DNA of 64,000 nt, taken from Candidatus Nitrospira allomarina (GTDB lineage: Bacteria > Nitrospirota > Nitrospiria > Nitrospirales > UBA8639). Under the pieces are notes generated by a model that had not been told where the DNA came from, ran no database searches, and was given only the letters and a program-made list of their open reading frames with translations. Positions within the stretch are counted from its first letter, which is position 1. Each line of letters opens with the position of its first letter. The DNA lies in assembly GCF_032050975.1 (NCBI RefSeq), contig NZ_CP116967.1, positions 372,001 through 436,000 of the forward strand. The letters are read 5' to 3'. The position numbers and the translations under genes were made by a program. This document shows positions 1 through 8,867 of this stretch, piece after piece.

Positions 1-212
1 TCATCCTCTGCAGCCCCCTCGCCGAACTGCTCGTAGAGCCATTCCCGAGTTCCATCCGTGGACCCGTCATCCACAATGATTAGTTCTTTTGGAATTTCCA
101 CCTTTTGTACCCGGCCGACAATCGTCTCAATTGTTTTCCGTTCGTTATAGACGGGAATCACAATACTCACCAATTGAATTTTTTGATTTATTGTATCCTG
201 AAGCTTTTCCAT
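1..212 (-). CDS. Family 2 glycosyltransferase, N-terminal part (cut by window edge)
   Basis: Only the first 70 codons are inside the window; the gene continues past base 1. The reading frame starts at an ATG at 212 and gives a short leader, then a beta strand ending V-S-I-V-I-P-V-Y-N-E, and further on the L-I-I-V-D-D-G-S-T-D-G-T block. In GT-A fold family 2 enzymes these form the nucleotide-sugar binding start and the first acidic motif. The spacing resembles dolichol-phosphate-mannose-synthase-like and undecaprenyl-phosphate sugar transferases, which act at the inner face of the membrane. The acceptor cannot be judged from this fragment. Family assignment is firm; the specific role is open. 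Confidence 0.85.
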   Translation of the reverse strand, partial: MEKLQDTINQKIQLVSIVIPVYNERKTIETIVGRVQKVEIPKELIIVDDGSTDGTREWLYEQFGEGAAED

Positions 213-644
213 ATCTTTTTCGACCGCAGCGGGGCATGGCCGCCTGGAACCGATTGCTGAAGGGTTTTCGGGTAGCCTACCATGAACGTTCACAAAACCC
301 CTCTCATTTTTTGTGGGGAAATTCACTCCCAAAGAAGTCTCTGGTTTTTACAAAGAGATCTCACATTATCTGCTGCAGTGATCAATCCAAACCAACGGAT
401 AGTATCCATTTTTGAACGGGTTTCTCCTCCCAGTTGCGATTTTGTTCATTGTCTCAAATACCTTTTCTGTCCCCTCTCTTTGTCTCATAACACACCTCAC
501 GAGACCCGATCCCTTGAAACAAATTGAATAAAAATAGCTTCATTTCAATGCGTTAGAATGCCTAACCAATCCGGCACTCTCCTTGCGTAATTCATAGGCA
601 ATAAAAATGGATGAAGCAATAGGACAAGGAATGGAGGGAGGCAG
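213..644. other. Intergenic stretch without a supported gene
   Basis: About 430 bases between the divergent glycosyltransferase and the broken response regulator. The open frames here have low-complexity, Phe/Ser/Pro-rich translations and no ribosome-binding sites, so I read none as a gene. Promoters for both flanking genes must lie here, but I could not pick convincing boxes. Confidence 0.5.
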
Positions 645-1061
645 ATGAACATGACGGTATCTTCATCATAGACTTTCGAAAGGATTTCCGGTATCGGTTC
701 CGTCACCATCCTGCTCATTGATGATTCCACGGATAATTTGATGATCCTGGGAGATGTCTTAGAACAAATGGGCTATCAGATTGTCTGCGCCGAAGATGGC
801 GAGAAGGGGCTTGAACTCGCTCAACGGGTTCAACCCGACTTCGTATTTATGGATGTGACAATGCCTGGGCTTGATGGATTCCAGGCCTGTGAAAGACTTC
901 GAGCACAGGAGAACTTTCAGCTTACCCCGATTATTCTCATGAGCGCGCAATCGGAAATCCCTCATCGAGACCAGGCCTTCGCAGCTGGAGGCTCTGAATT
1001 CTGGCCAAAACCCATAACCCCCACGAAAATCCGGACCGAACTTCATCGATTTTTGAAATAA
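645..1061 (+). pseudogene. Single-domain response regulator interrupted by an in-frame amber codon
   Basis: A strong Shine-Dalgarno (GGAGG at about 633-639) precedes ATG 645. The frame reads eight codons and meets TAG at 669-671. It then continues open as a complete receiver domain: acidic pair in L-L-I-D-D-S-T-D-N, phosphoacceptor Asp in D-F-V-F-M-D-V-T-M-P-G-L-D-G, the switch Ser of I-L-M-S-A, and the conserved Lys of W-P-K-P-I. Without the stop the product would be about 138 residues, CheY-like with no output domain. TAG differs by one transition from CAG (Gln). No ATG, GTG or TTG lies between the stop and the acidic pair; the TTG at 738 would lose that pair. I read it as a recent nonsense pseudogene; a sequencing error or suppression is possible. 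Confidence 0.7.
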
Positions 1062-2074
1062 TACAGTTCAAGTAGAATCTGGTTTTCCCTTAACTGCAAG
1101 CAACATTCATTTGGTATGTGCTCCTATGAGACGACCTCCTTCTTTCATTGACAATAGAATTTTTCCCTTTCCATGCACCCGTTTATCTAAATGGATACAT
1201 CCATCCTCCACAAGTAAACGAGGTCCTACTCACATGAAAACACACTAACTCCTGTACTATTGCTCAAATCATTGCTGAAATCACCGATTTAGAGACCTGA
1301 TTTTGACATGGCATCTAAATTGCTATTTAATTCAAATTATGAGGTTTCCTTCAGAAATTCCCATTTAGAATACCTTTTTGAAGGAAAAACCACACAGGAA
1401 GAGTCATTTACCAGACGCCTATTTGGCGTATTTACCTTTAACAACAATGGAGAAAGTACTCATGGTTACCGGTCTAAGAAAAAATTCCACTATCAGCCTG
1501 TCCACTTGGGGCCAACGGGGAACGGCCGGGTTGGTCGAGGAATGGGAACCCCGAATACCCATTCCGGAAGAAAAGCCACAAACCCGTCGACGTTCGTCCA
1601 TCTACAATCCAGGCCCAATCGAATCGAACACGGAGGAAGAAAATCTCAAATAATAGGACTCTCCCCCTAAAAAAGACTCCCTCAATCTTCTTCCTAAGTG
1701 AGTTATTTAGCCATCCCCCATGGCACTGACTTTGATTAACACAAGCCTTGAACTTTCTACCCAAAGAGTACCTTCAAATAAATAATTTCATGTTCTATCC
1801 CATTTAAGTATTACCCACTTAAAATAGCTCATCATTCGAATCTGCTCCCCATGTTTACGGCATGTACCCCTTTCGGTACTTCCTCATATGACACCAATCA
1901 AAGATTTTCAGGCACAATACTTTAACCTCCCTTTCCTTTTCCCTTTTAAATTAGTTGCTTAGCTTGCATTCCTTGTTGGCCAGAGGCAACAACACGAATA
2001 ACGGCATCAAGGTTGCTTTTATTCGGAATCAGGAACGGATGAGGGCTGACTGACCAACATAGAGAGGCAACACC
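1062..2074. other. Long stretch with no convincing gene
   Basis: Roughly 1 kb. Two overlapping frames around 1308-1670 are open, but neither has a ribosome-binding site or a recognisable domain. A small AT-rich dyad (TTTAAGT at 1803-1809 and ACTTAAA at 1816-1822) could be a protein-binding site or chance. Otherwise I see nothing. Confidence 0.45.
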
Positions 2075-2155
2075 ATGGAAAGCATTTTACTCCTCATCAT
2101 CAGTGGCGTAAGTCTTTTGGGAGTGGTTTCCTTGTATTGGTTATGGCGACCATAG
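2075..2155 (+). CDS. 26-residue single-pass membrane microprotein
   Basis: ATG 2075 follows AGAGAGG at a workable distance. The 26-residue product has an N-terminal Met-Glu-Ser, an uninterrupted run of Ile/Leu/Val/Gly from about residue 4 to 20, aromatic residues at the membrane edge (Tyr-Trp-Leu-Trp) and a terminal Arg-Pro. That is the pattern of one transmembrane helix with a positive cytoplasmic end. Size and layout recall accessory subunits such as KdpF or cbb3-oxidase small subunits, but no partner genes are adjacent, so I assign no function. It is too short for routine gene callers. The topology is clear; whether it is expressed is inferred. Confidence 0.45.
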   Translation: MESILLLIISGVSLLGVVSLYWLWRP

Positions 2156-2409
2156 GCATGAACCCTAAAGAAGTCCATCCCATAACATGCCTTCCCTCAC
2201 GATTTCCATGCTCCCTGTTAAACCAGTCAGGTGGAATGGCTTATTGCCCACCTATCCATATCGATTTTTTAGTACAGGATATTTGCATTCCATAGAACAT
2301 GAACATTCTATTCGGCTGATATCTTTTCGAACAAAGAAATTTGAAGTTTACACTGCATCAATTCTTCAGAAGACTCTACGGCCTACGGCTTCTAAAGGAG
2401 AGACAAGCG

Positions 2410-2625
2410 ATGAACGACGCAATGACCATTAGTCGATCATGTGAGGAGGGAAATTTTCTACTTAGGGATGGCGATTATGTGTGGAGAGTGAACGAAGACG
2501 GCAAAGTGGACTGTGCCGTTCTAGGTCATACCACTGCGTTCGAACTTCTCACCTTCATTCGGAATTGGAAAACCCCATCTCGTCGGATTTTTCAAGAATT
2601 CCCCTTCCAGGATTTTTCTCCCTGA
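2410..2625 (+). CDS. Small hypothetical protein (71 aa)
   Basis: AAAGGAGAG sits about 7 bases before ATG 2410, which is a better start than the upstream in-frame TTG at 2341. The product is hydrophilic, with no signal peptide or membrane segment. It contains an alternating acidic/aromatic stretch (D-G-D-Y-V-W-R-V-N-E-D-G-K-V) that suggests a small beta-hairpin fold, followed by a probable helix. I do not recognise the family. The neighbours give no functional hint; a dyad-symmetric hairpin lies about 120 bases downstream. Confidence 0.45.
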   Translation: MNDAMTISRSCEEGNFLLRDGDYVWRVNEDGKVDCAVLGHTTAFELLTFIRNWKTPSRRIFQEFPFQDFSP

Positions 2626-2744
2626 CTGACAGGACTTTTATGCCCGACCTCCAATTCTCATCACGCTGCTTTTGCCTGCCTGATTCTCCGGGCACATGCT
2701 TAACACCGACCCCTTTTGACAAGCCGGCGTAAACATTCTTGAAA

Positions 2745-2788
2745 AGCCGAGGCCGTGCAAGATTCTTCGAATCCTGACGGCCTCGGCT
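2745..2788. repeat. 12-bp perfect inverted repeat with a nested hairpin
   Basis: AGCCGAGGCCGT (2745-2756) is the exact reverse complement of ACGGCCTCGGCT (2777-2788). The 20-base loop contains its own small dyad, GATTC-TTC-GAATC. No T-run follows on either strand within a few bases, so a classic intrinsic terminator is not supported. It lies between the end of the plus-strand small gene and the end of the minus-strand protease gene, so a bidirectional transcription barrier or a REP-like element is plausible. Confidence 0.6.
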
Positions 2789-2906
2789 ACCAAGTTGATC
2801 TCCATTGAACAGGCCCGGGGATCCGATCAAGGCCCATTCCCCTATAGTGGATCAGAAACCACAGGCAGTGGTGTCCCGGGATCCCTTATTTGCACATTCA
2901 TTTCTT

Positions 2907-4007
2907 TCACTGAACCCGGATGGGAATATACGCCCGATTGTTCGAACCATTCACCTCATTAATATCGTTATCCTCATCAACGATGATTCCCAGCCAGTAA
3001 TTTTGCCCCGCATTCAGAAAATTGGGTATGATCACCGGAATCGTGGTAGTTAACACGTCGGCAGGATGAATCGAGCCAAAAGTTCCCCCACCAATACGGG
3101 TATCGCTATAGCTAATAAAGTCATTCGTTGAGACATAGATTCCGAAGGTGACGTTGGCATGAGTCTGTTTCCCATTATTTTCGATCGTAAATTCCGGCCG
3201 CACTACATTTCCTCGATTCACCCGATACCCGGGTTCCCCGGCGATCGTAATACCGGACAACGTCCCGGTGTTGGCACTATTTCGAACTCGTACCCGGTCA
3301 TGACTTGAATACTCACCGCTGGCTCCGGTTCTTCGCCAGTGCGAAGCGGACACATCGTTAAAGGCCGAGCTTTGCGAACCATAGAGCACCCGCGCCCCAT
3401 GCGAAGCGTCTTCTCCGAAATACGTGATAGCTGATCCCCCATTGGTGTGATGGTGGCGCCAGGAATCACCCATGACATTGTATTCCCAATTGACATGCAT
3501 CAGGCCAAGATAATGTCCGGCCTCGTGCACGATGACTGCATCGATGGGACGGCTTGAGCCGGTATACGTAAAGTTCGCGCTTTTGTTTTGGGAGGTCGTC
3601 CAGGACCGCCCTGTCGAATCCAACACAATATCCACTTCATCCAGTCCATAATGCCACCCGAATAACCAGTAGCAGTGATAGCGCATGCGGGCCTCTCCCG
3701 GTGGAGAAATACTTGCGGCCCATATTTCATTTTGTCCATTTCCACTTCCCACCCCACCTGTTTCGGTCGTATGGTTGATCGTAAACGGCGATGGGTTCGT
3801 GTTCGTAATATTCACACCTCGTTGGGCCGCCTGCAGGACGCTCCCGGCCGGAAAACTTCCTGTATTGATCCGCGCTGTCGTGGAGTTTCCTCCCCAACGC
3901 AATTTCTTGCCACTGTCCCCATTACATTCCAGCCAGGATGCTGAAAATGCGGGAGAACTACATAACATCAGGAACATCATGGGTAGGAAAATTTTTGTCA
4001 TATTCAT
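2907..4007 (-). CDS. Secreted matrixin-like zinc metalloprotease with C-terminal CARDB domain
   Basis: The 366-residue product begins with a signal peptide (cleavage probably after the A-F-S-A near residue 23). The zinc site is H161-E-A-G-H165-Y-L-G-L-M-H171, the HExxHxxGxxH motif of metzincins, followed by a Met-turn candidate at M179 (N-V-M-G-D). No cysteine-switch propeptide is seen. Residues about 262-366 look like a CARDB-type immunoglobulin-like adhesion module (E-N-N-G-K, then V-D-E-D-N-D-I-N-E-V near the end). The ATG overlaps the stop of the upstream gene by one base (TAATG) and has a near-perfect AAGGAGGG ribosome site, so the two are translationally coupled. Expected location is outside the inner membrane. 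The substrate is unknown. Confidence 0.85.
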   Translation of the reverse strand: MNMTKIFLPMMFLMLCSSPAFSASWLECNGDSGKKLRWGGNSTTARINTGSFPAGSVLQAAQRGVNITNTNPSPFTINHTTETGGVGSGNGQNEIWAASISPPGEARMRYHCYWLFGWHYGLDEVDIVLDSTGRSWTTSQNKSANFTYTGSSRPIDAVIVHEAGHYLGLMHVNWEYNVMGDSWRHHHTNGGSAITYFGEDASHGARVLYGSQSSAFNDVSASHWRRTGASGEYSSHDRVRVRNSANTGTLSGITIAGEPGYRVNRGNVVRPEFTIENNGKQTHANVTFGIYVSTNDFISYSDTRIGGGTFGSIHPADVLTTTIPVIIPNFLNAGQNYWLGIIVDEDNDINEVNGSNNRAYIPIRVQ

Positions 4008-4969
4008 TATCGAAGTCCCTCCTTAGCATGAATGTCATAACGCTCTTCATCGCTTATTTTAAGTATTGCCTCATCCTTGGCCTCGAGAGCCAAGACCTCT
4101 TGGTCAGGCACCTCAAACCGTTCTTTCGCATTAGCCATCACTATTGGGAATCGAGGATCACCCACCTGTTTACTCCACTCGCGTATGGCGTCAAAAAATA
4201 CTTCGGGACTCAACGGTTCTCCGTAGGTTTCCATTGGAATAGCCTCTGATTCTTCGGTGACATCTCTCTGGATTGGCAGAACCTGATTGCCCAGATTGAC
4301 CGTCGTGACCTTGGGAGCTTCACGCTCATAACGGGCCTGCAGATCTTTCAAGCTCAGGCGGCTCTCCCGGCTTATGCGATCGATATAGGCCTTCATATCA
4401 GGTCGTTCCAACAAGGCTTTAAACGAAGGGCGGGGTATTTCCATGACATTCAGATCGAACCGTGGTTTACCCCCAATGCGTAACGTTTTGTGGGCTTCCA
4501 CAACCGGCACTCCCCAACCATTCAACACCTGATTTTCATGTATACGGAATCTTCCCTCGACACATTCCACCAGCTGGCAATCGTCGATTTCTCCTCCTTT
4601 GACGAACAACACATCGGTTTGTCCAAGGGCAAACGCGGGGGCTGTCGAAACCATGTAGACACCACCCTGCCCATCGGCCCCACCGGGAATTCGAAGCGTA
4701 ACTTTTTTGTCCGGGACATCACCTCTCAAAACTTCCAGAACCTGATAAGTCACAAACGTATGAGGAAGACCCTGAGGTTGCTCTTTCGTGGGCTCTGAGT
4801 TTCGATATTGGATATCAACAACCTGACCATACATAATCAAACCCGCTTCACGAACTTTCGATTGAAGACCGCCTTCGCCGGCATCATTAGGACTATGTCC
4901 CCATGCTGATGAATTGATGGCCACCATGCCAAGCATTACCGCTACGTTGAAGAACACATTGAGTTTCAT
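4007..4969 (-). CDS. Secreted partner protein encoded with the metzincin protease
   Basis: I prefer the ATG at 4969 (about 320 residues) over the one at 4990, because AAAGGG lies about 7 bases before it and the product then starts directly with a signal peptide ending near S-S-A-W-G. The first half after the signal contains V-x-G-x-V, T-Y-Q-V-L-E-V-L-R-G and a L-R-I-P-G-G block. This looks like an all-beta domain I associate with genes next to matrixin proteases; that association is from memory and needs a search. The second half is charged and helical. Two cysteines sit close together (D-D-C-Q-L-V-E-C). It could be a chaperone, inhibitor or substrate of the protease. Function not assigned. 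Confidence 0.65.
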   Translation of the reverse strand: MKLNVFFNVAVMLGMVAINSSAWGHSPNDAGEGGLQSKVREAGLIMYGQVVDIQYRNSEPTKEQPQGLPHTFVTYQVLEVLRGDVPDKKVTLRIPGGADGQGGVYMVSTAPAFALGQTDVLFVKGGEIDDCQLVECVEGRFRIHENQVLNGWGVPVVEAHKTLRIGGKPRFDLNVMEIPRPSFKALLERPDMKAYIDRISRESRLSLKDLQARYEREAPKVTTVNLGNQVLPIQRDVTEESEAIPMETYGEPLSPEVFFDAIREWSKQVGDPRFPIVMANAKERFEVPDQEVLALEAKDEAILKISDEERYDIHAKEGLR

Positions 4970-6148
4970 AGAATGCCCTTTCTGTTTCATTTGCGTGAAT
5001 ACAAAATTGTCGGAACCGTGACCAAGCAGTCTTCATTTACGGATCACCGAAATCGTTGTGTGTCCATTTTCTGCGTTGCATCTGAATTGTTTGCGCCTGC
5101 TTTCTAAGCATGCACCCTCCTTGGTGAGTTAATGAGAAAAAGTATTTCTGCAGCCTGCTAAAGCAACCTCAATGCCAGAATCATCAATGAAAAAAAATCA
5201 CCCTATTCATTGGCAATTTGAATATATTTCAATCCAAATTTTTTTCGATCAACTCCTCTTTACCGGCGAAACCCAACAATATTAGATACGAATGGTATCG
5301 ATTCAGATACGCACAACGATTAGCAAACACGATCCCTCGCTCTATCGCCGTGAACCCATTACTGACCGTTAAAAGAGATTGAATCAATACCAACGCGAGA
5401 GGGGAGCAGCATCGGAACTGTTGTATTGCTTTGGCCGTTCATAAGGGAACGATGCCGGGAGTGGTTCGCTGGAGATGAAATTAAGGAATGTCATAGGGAA
5501 ATCATCGTATTCCGAAGCGATGGTATTCAGGAGCAACTGAAGGGGTAAGACATACGACTCTTATATGGAGGGGATCGGGTTAAACCCGGATCGGGAAGTC
5601 AGGCGTGACTCGAATTTCCCAATGGCATCCGGATGGCACTCAAGGTACATTCTGATTCTCCTATTCTCTCTCGCTGGGAAGACGGCAAGGGATTTATCAG
5701 GATCTTACGTCAGTCGAAAGGAGAGGTTTGGGTCGAAATTATTGGAAATCGAAACTTCAGGAGCCACTGCAGCTGTAAAGGAAACGGAATTTGGCAACAA
5801 GGTCCTGCCGTATGGTGGACTCTCACTGTAGTGAAAAAGGGATCGTGGAATTCGGCACTGCGTTCGGAACCTGCCCGATCAAAACTTCTACACTTAGCTA
5901 TGAGAATCGAGAAAAATGTATGAAGCAGGTTTCCGTCGATGCAGCCCTAATGTCGCGGGGACCCAAGGTATTCGACAGTAGTCATTACCGTTAGGTTATC
6001 GCCATAAAGAGGGCCCGTTCCGACAGACCGGAACGGGCCTATTTTTTCGTGTTGGGATCTGGGCTCGTGGGTTATCCCTGCACCTTCTTTCTCTATTATT
6101 CCTTTCCACGATCGCCTTGGGTACGTAACCAACCTTGTTCTGGGCATT
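4970..6148. other. Gene-poor 1.2-kb stretch
   Basis: This lies between the start of the protease-partner operon and the end of the channel gene, both on the minus strand. Overlapping plus-strand frames between 5565 and 5994 have no ribosome sites and no domains. The only firm element is the strong hairpin terminator at 6012-6047, which reads best on the plus strand and therefore hints at a plus-strand transcript here, perhaps non-coding. An imperfect palindrome (GATCGGG around 5573 and CCCGGATC around 5586) lies near the possible 5' end. Confidence 0.45.
6012..6047 (+). terminator. Strong intrinsic terminator
   Basis: GGCCCGTTCCG (6012-6022) pairs perfectly with CGGAACGGGCC (6029-6039) around a six-base loop, and is followed by TATTTTTT. 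On the minus strand the T-run is much weaker (CTCTTTA), so the better reading direction is plus. It may still end the minus-strand channel transcript as a bidirectional element. Confidence 0.8.
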
Positions 6149-6991
6149 TCAACCTTTCAACACTTTCGATAGGGATAGGACATTTTCTTCAGACGTTCTT
6201 TCCAAGCGCTCCTCAAGGCGCTTGAGGGCTATTTGTGTTTCTCTCAAATCTTTGAGTATCTCTTTTTGTGTGACCGGCCCCTGAAGTTCAGCCAGGCGTT
6301 CGGCTTTGGCTTCATCGAGGTTATTGATCACCACGGCAATAAACAGATTAATCACGACAAACGTCCCTAAGACCACAAAACTCACAAAATAGATCCAAGA
6401 CAGGTAATGAAAATCCATAGCGGTATACATCACATCAGTCCAATCTTCCAGGGTCACGACGCGAAATAGGGTCAACAGCGAGATCCCCAATGATCGCCAA
6501 TGCGTCGGATCGTGCTCATGAAACAACTGATAGCCCATGATGGCGTAGACATAAAAGATCACGCCCATGAGCGTCATCACGTGAATCATGCTGGGAATAG
6601 ATCTGACGAGGGTTGAAACGATAAGACGGAGCTCAGGAATGGTCGAGATGAGACGAACCACCCGCAACAAGCGGGCTAACCGTGCAATCATGGCAAATTC
6701 ACCGGTAGCCGGAATCAAAGAAAATACGATGACGGAAAAATCAAAGATGTTCCAACCATCTCGAAAATACCGATCAATCTGCGGTGCCACGGCAATCATT
6801 TTGATGAGGGCTTCCAGAATAAAAATTCCAAGGATGACGTGATTTCCCCAATGCATCAGTGCACCATAATGTTCCACCAATGCCGGTGAGGTTTCCAGGC
6901 CAAGAATGACCCCGTTAACGAGAATAAAGGCAATGATCCCGTACTCAAACCATGGGTGGCGGACAATCTGATTCGCTTGATCTTTTATCAT
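6149..6991 (-). CDS. Voltage-gated cation channel, one-domain (NaChBac/NavAb type) with acidic filter
   Basis: About 280 residues with six membrane segments. S4 carries regularly spaced arginines (R-L-A-R-L-L-R-V-V-R-L, residues about 106-116 counting from the TTG two codons upstream of the chosen ATG). The pore loop reads T-L-E-D-W-T-D at 182-188. Bacterial sodium channels carry TLESWSM or TLESWAS here, while the engineered calcium-selective CavAb carries TLDDWSD. This protein therefore has the extra acids at the second and last filter positions but keeps Glu at the first. After S6 a charged coiled-coil tail (K-R-L-E-E-R-L-E-R) fits a tetramerisation helix. Expected in the inner membrane as a homotetramer. 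ATG 6991 is chosen; the ribosome site is weak. Ion selectivity is inferred only. Confidence 0.88.
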   Translation of the reverse strand: MIKDQANQIVRHPWFEYGIIAFILVNGVILGLETSPALVEHYGALMHWGNHVILGIFILEALIKMIAVAPQIDRYFRDGWNIFDFSVIVFSLIPATGEFAMIARLARLLRVVRLISTIPELRLIVSTLVRSIPSMIHVMTLMGVIFYVYAIMGYQLFHEHDPTHWRSLGISLLTLFRVVTLEDWTDVMYTAMDFHYLSWIYFVSFVVLGTFVVINLFIAVVINNLDEAKAERLAELQGPVTQKEILKDLRETQIALKRLEERLERTSEENVLSLSKVLKG

Positions 6992-7123
6992 CGTCAACTC
7001 ACAGGCTCATGGCGTATTCTCACCCTGGTACCAGGAAGAGAACGAGCGCCGATTCATTAAATGTTGGAAAATGGGAGGGATGAACCCGGTGAAGGAAAGC
7101 CGTAGCCCAACTCTCGGGGAGCT

Positions 7124-7552
7124 TCAACTCCCCGAAGTTTGCAAATAGCCCCGCAGTAAATCTCTTCGCGCGACGATCCCGATTAATTTCCCCTTTGAAT
7201 CCACGACAGGCACCCGAATCAAATGATTATTTTGGAGGACATCCATCAGAGTCAGCACATTGGTATCTTGCGTGACCGATACCGGATTGGCAGTCATGAT
7301 ATCACCTGCCGTCACATCTTCCAGATTTTTTCCTTTACGCAAGGCTTTCAGTAAATCAAACTCGGAAACGATTCCCACCAATTTCGAGGTTTCGTCAATG
7401 ATGGGAACGGAACCAAATCCTTCCATCATATAAGAGGCCAGTAACTTGGCTTCCGAATCTTTCATGCCCGATTGCACTTCTTTCTCCATGACACTGCCTA
7501 CGGTTAACTGCCCAAATTTACTGGCCCGCAAAGCTGCCACATCATCGCTCAT
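7124..7552 (-). CDS. Protein with two CBS domains
   Basis: 142 residues consisting almost entirely of a tandem CBS pair (about 14-70 and 83-138). Each repeat shows the V-M-x-K or I-M-T opening, a central V-P-I-I-D or V-P-V-V-D strand and a closing G-I-V-S-E-F-D-L or G-I-V-A-R-R-D-L. Such Bateman modules usually bind adenosine nucleotides and sense energy charge. No effector domain is fused. It lies 570 bases upstream of the channel gene on the same strand, which could be a functional link but is too far for a confident operon. The partner is unknown. Confidence 0.85.
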   Translation of the reverse strand: MSDDVAALRASKFGQLTVGSVMEKEVQSGMKDSEAKLLASYMMEGFGSVPIIDETSKLVGIVSEFDLLKALRKGKNLEDVTAGDIMTANPVSVTQDTNVLTLMDVLQNNHLIRVPVVDSKGKLIGIVARRDLLRGYLQTSGS

Positions 7553-7685
7553 ATGGTTTTTTCCTTTTTTGAGTAAAAGTTCATGCCCACTTGGTTACTC
7601 TTTCGAATGATTCCAGTACCCCGGCTCACAATTTACTCGGACGTGGTATTCATCTTCACATTTCCCGGTCATTGTACCTGATGAG

Positions 7686-8603
7686 TCACAACGGGAAAAG
7701 ATGGTATTTCCCACACGCCACTTCCAACACACCTTCAGGGCTCCAGTTCTTCAACTTAAGATCCGCAGCCAAATCCGCATCCCATGCCTCCTGCGGAACC
7801 AGGCCCACAATTTCACTTTCCTGAATTTCCACACCCAACCGATGGGACTCCCGCTCCACAGCCTGAAAGGCCGCTCGCAAGGATGTTTGCCGGAAATCCA
7901 TCAAATTCATGGACACCTGCACAAGCCTTTTTGATGTCAAGGGCACACCCATGGCCTTGAGGGCAGGTAAGCCTCCACCTGAGGACCGGATCGTGCCGGC
8001 AATACGACGAGCCACGTGAATGTCCTGACTTTTGAGGACCACGTTAAAGGCAATCAGGAAGAAACGGGCTCCGATTGCGACCGCTCCTGCCGTAGGATGC
8101 AATACGTTTGGGCCAAAATCAGGCTTCCACTCCGCTTCTTGATCCATCCGTTCCTGTAACCCAGAAAGCCCTCCCCGCCGTATACTATCCAGCCGGGCCC
8201 GCAAAGGCACTAAAGCCGCCTGTTCATAGAGAAAGACGGGAATGCCCAGCTCTTCCCCCACTCGCCTGCCCAAATTTTTGGCATATTCCGCACACTCCTC
8301 CATCGTCACGTTTCGTAAGGGAATCCAGGGCACCACATCAACCGCCCCGATGCGTGGATGCTGCCCCTGATGTCTGCGGAGGTCAATGCTATGCTGTGCT
8401 TCTTGAATAAACTGAAAAAGCGCCGTGGCCATTGCCCCAGGTTCTCCTGCAAGGGTAAAAACCGACCGATGATGATCGGGATCCATATGAAGATCGAGTA
8501 AGCCCACATTAGGTACCGACTGAATGCGCTCAGTCAATACAGCGAGGACTGCCTTGTCCAGGCCCTCACTCACATTCGGCACACATTCTACCAACCGATC
8601 CAT
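7686..8603 (-). CDS. ftcD: Glutamate formimidoyltransferase
   Basis: 305 residues beginning M-D-R-L-V-E-C-V-P-N-V-S-E-G, the hallmark start of the formiminotransferase domain, with the D-P-D-H-H-R-S substrate-binding segment near residue 41 and an H-P-R-I-G-A-V-D-V-V-P-W block. The enzyme moves a formimino or formyl group between glutamate and tetrahydrofolate in the cytosol. The cyclodeaminase domain found in fused FtcD proteins is absent. No histidine-degradation genes are nearby, so a role in one-carbon supply or folate salvage rather than histidine use is possible. Start supported by family alignment. Confidence 0.88.
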   Translation of the reverse strand: MDRLVECVPNVSEGLDKAVLAVLTERIQSVPNVGLLDLHMDPDHHRSVFTLAGEPGAMATALFQFIQEAQHSIDLRRHQGQHPRIGAVDVVPWIPLRNVTMEECAEYAKNLGRRVGEELGIPVFLYEQAALVPLRARLDSIRRGGLSGLQERMDQEAEWKPDFGPNVLHPTAGAVAIGARFFLIAFNVVLKSQDIHVARRIAGTIRSSGGGLPALKAMGVPLTSKRLVQVSMNLMDFRQTSLRAAFQAVERESHRLGVEIQESEIVGLVPQEAWDADLAADLKLKNWSPEGVLEVACGKYHLFPL

Positions 8604-8867
8604 GGCCCCTTTCTTTCATCTGCCGACGCGGCTAAGAAGCCTGCGGTCCATGCCTCATGCAGGCACAATCCGGAACAGGCTTTTGTTGACACCGAAAAAA
8701 TTACCATATTATAGTCGAATGAGGAGTAAGGCTCATCTGTGAAAAATGTCTCAAAGCAAAACCAACTCTATCAAAGGCCAAGATCTGCTATACTCCGTAA
8801 CAATCCGCCTATATCGGGGACTCTTTTAAAGGCGACCCATCATTTTTCTGAGAAAGAAGGTGACATC

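Noticed and set aside
1308-1670. Two overlapping open frames (120 and 91 codons)
   Set aside because: No ribosome site, no domain, compositional pattern of non-coding DNA; only one could be real and neither shows support.
5565-5994. Three overlapping plus-strand frames before the terminator
   Set aside because: No ribosome-binding site or family features; a non-coding transcript explains the terminator as well.
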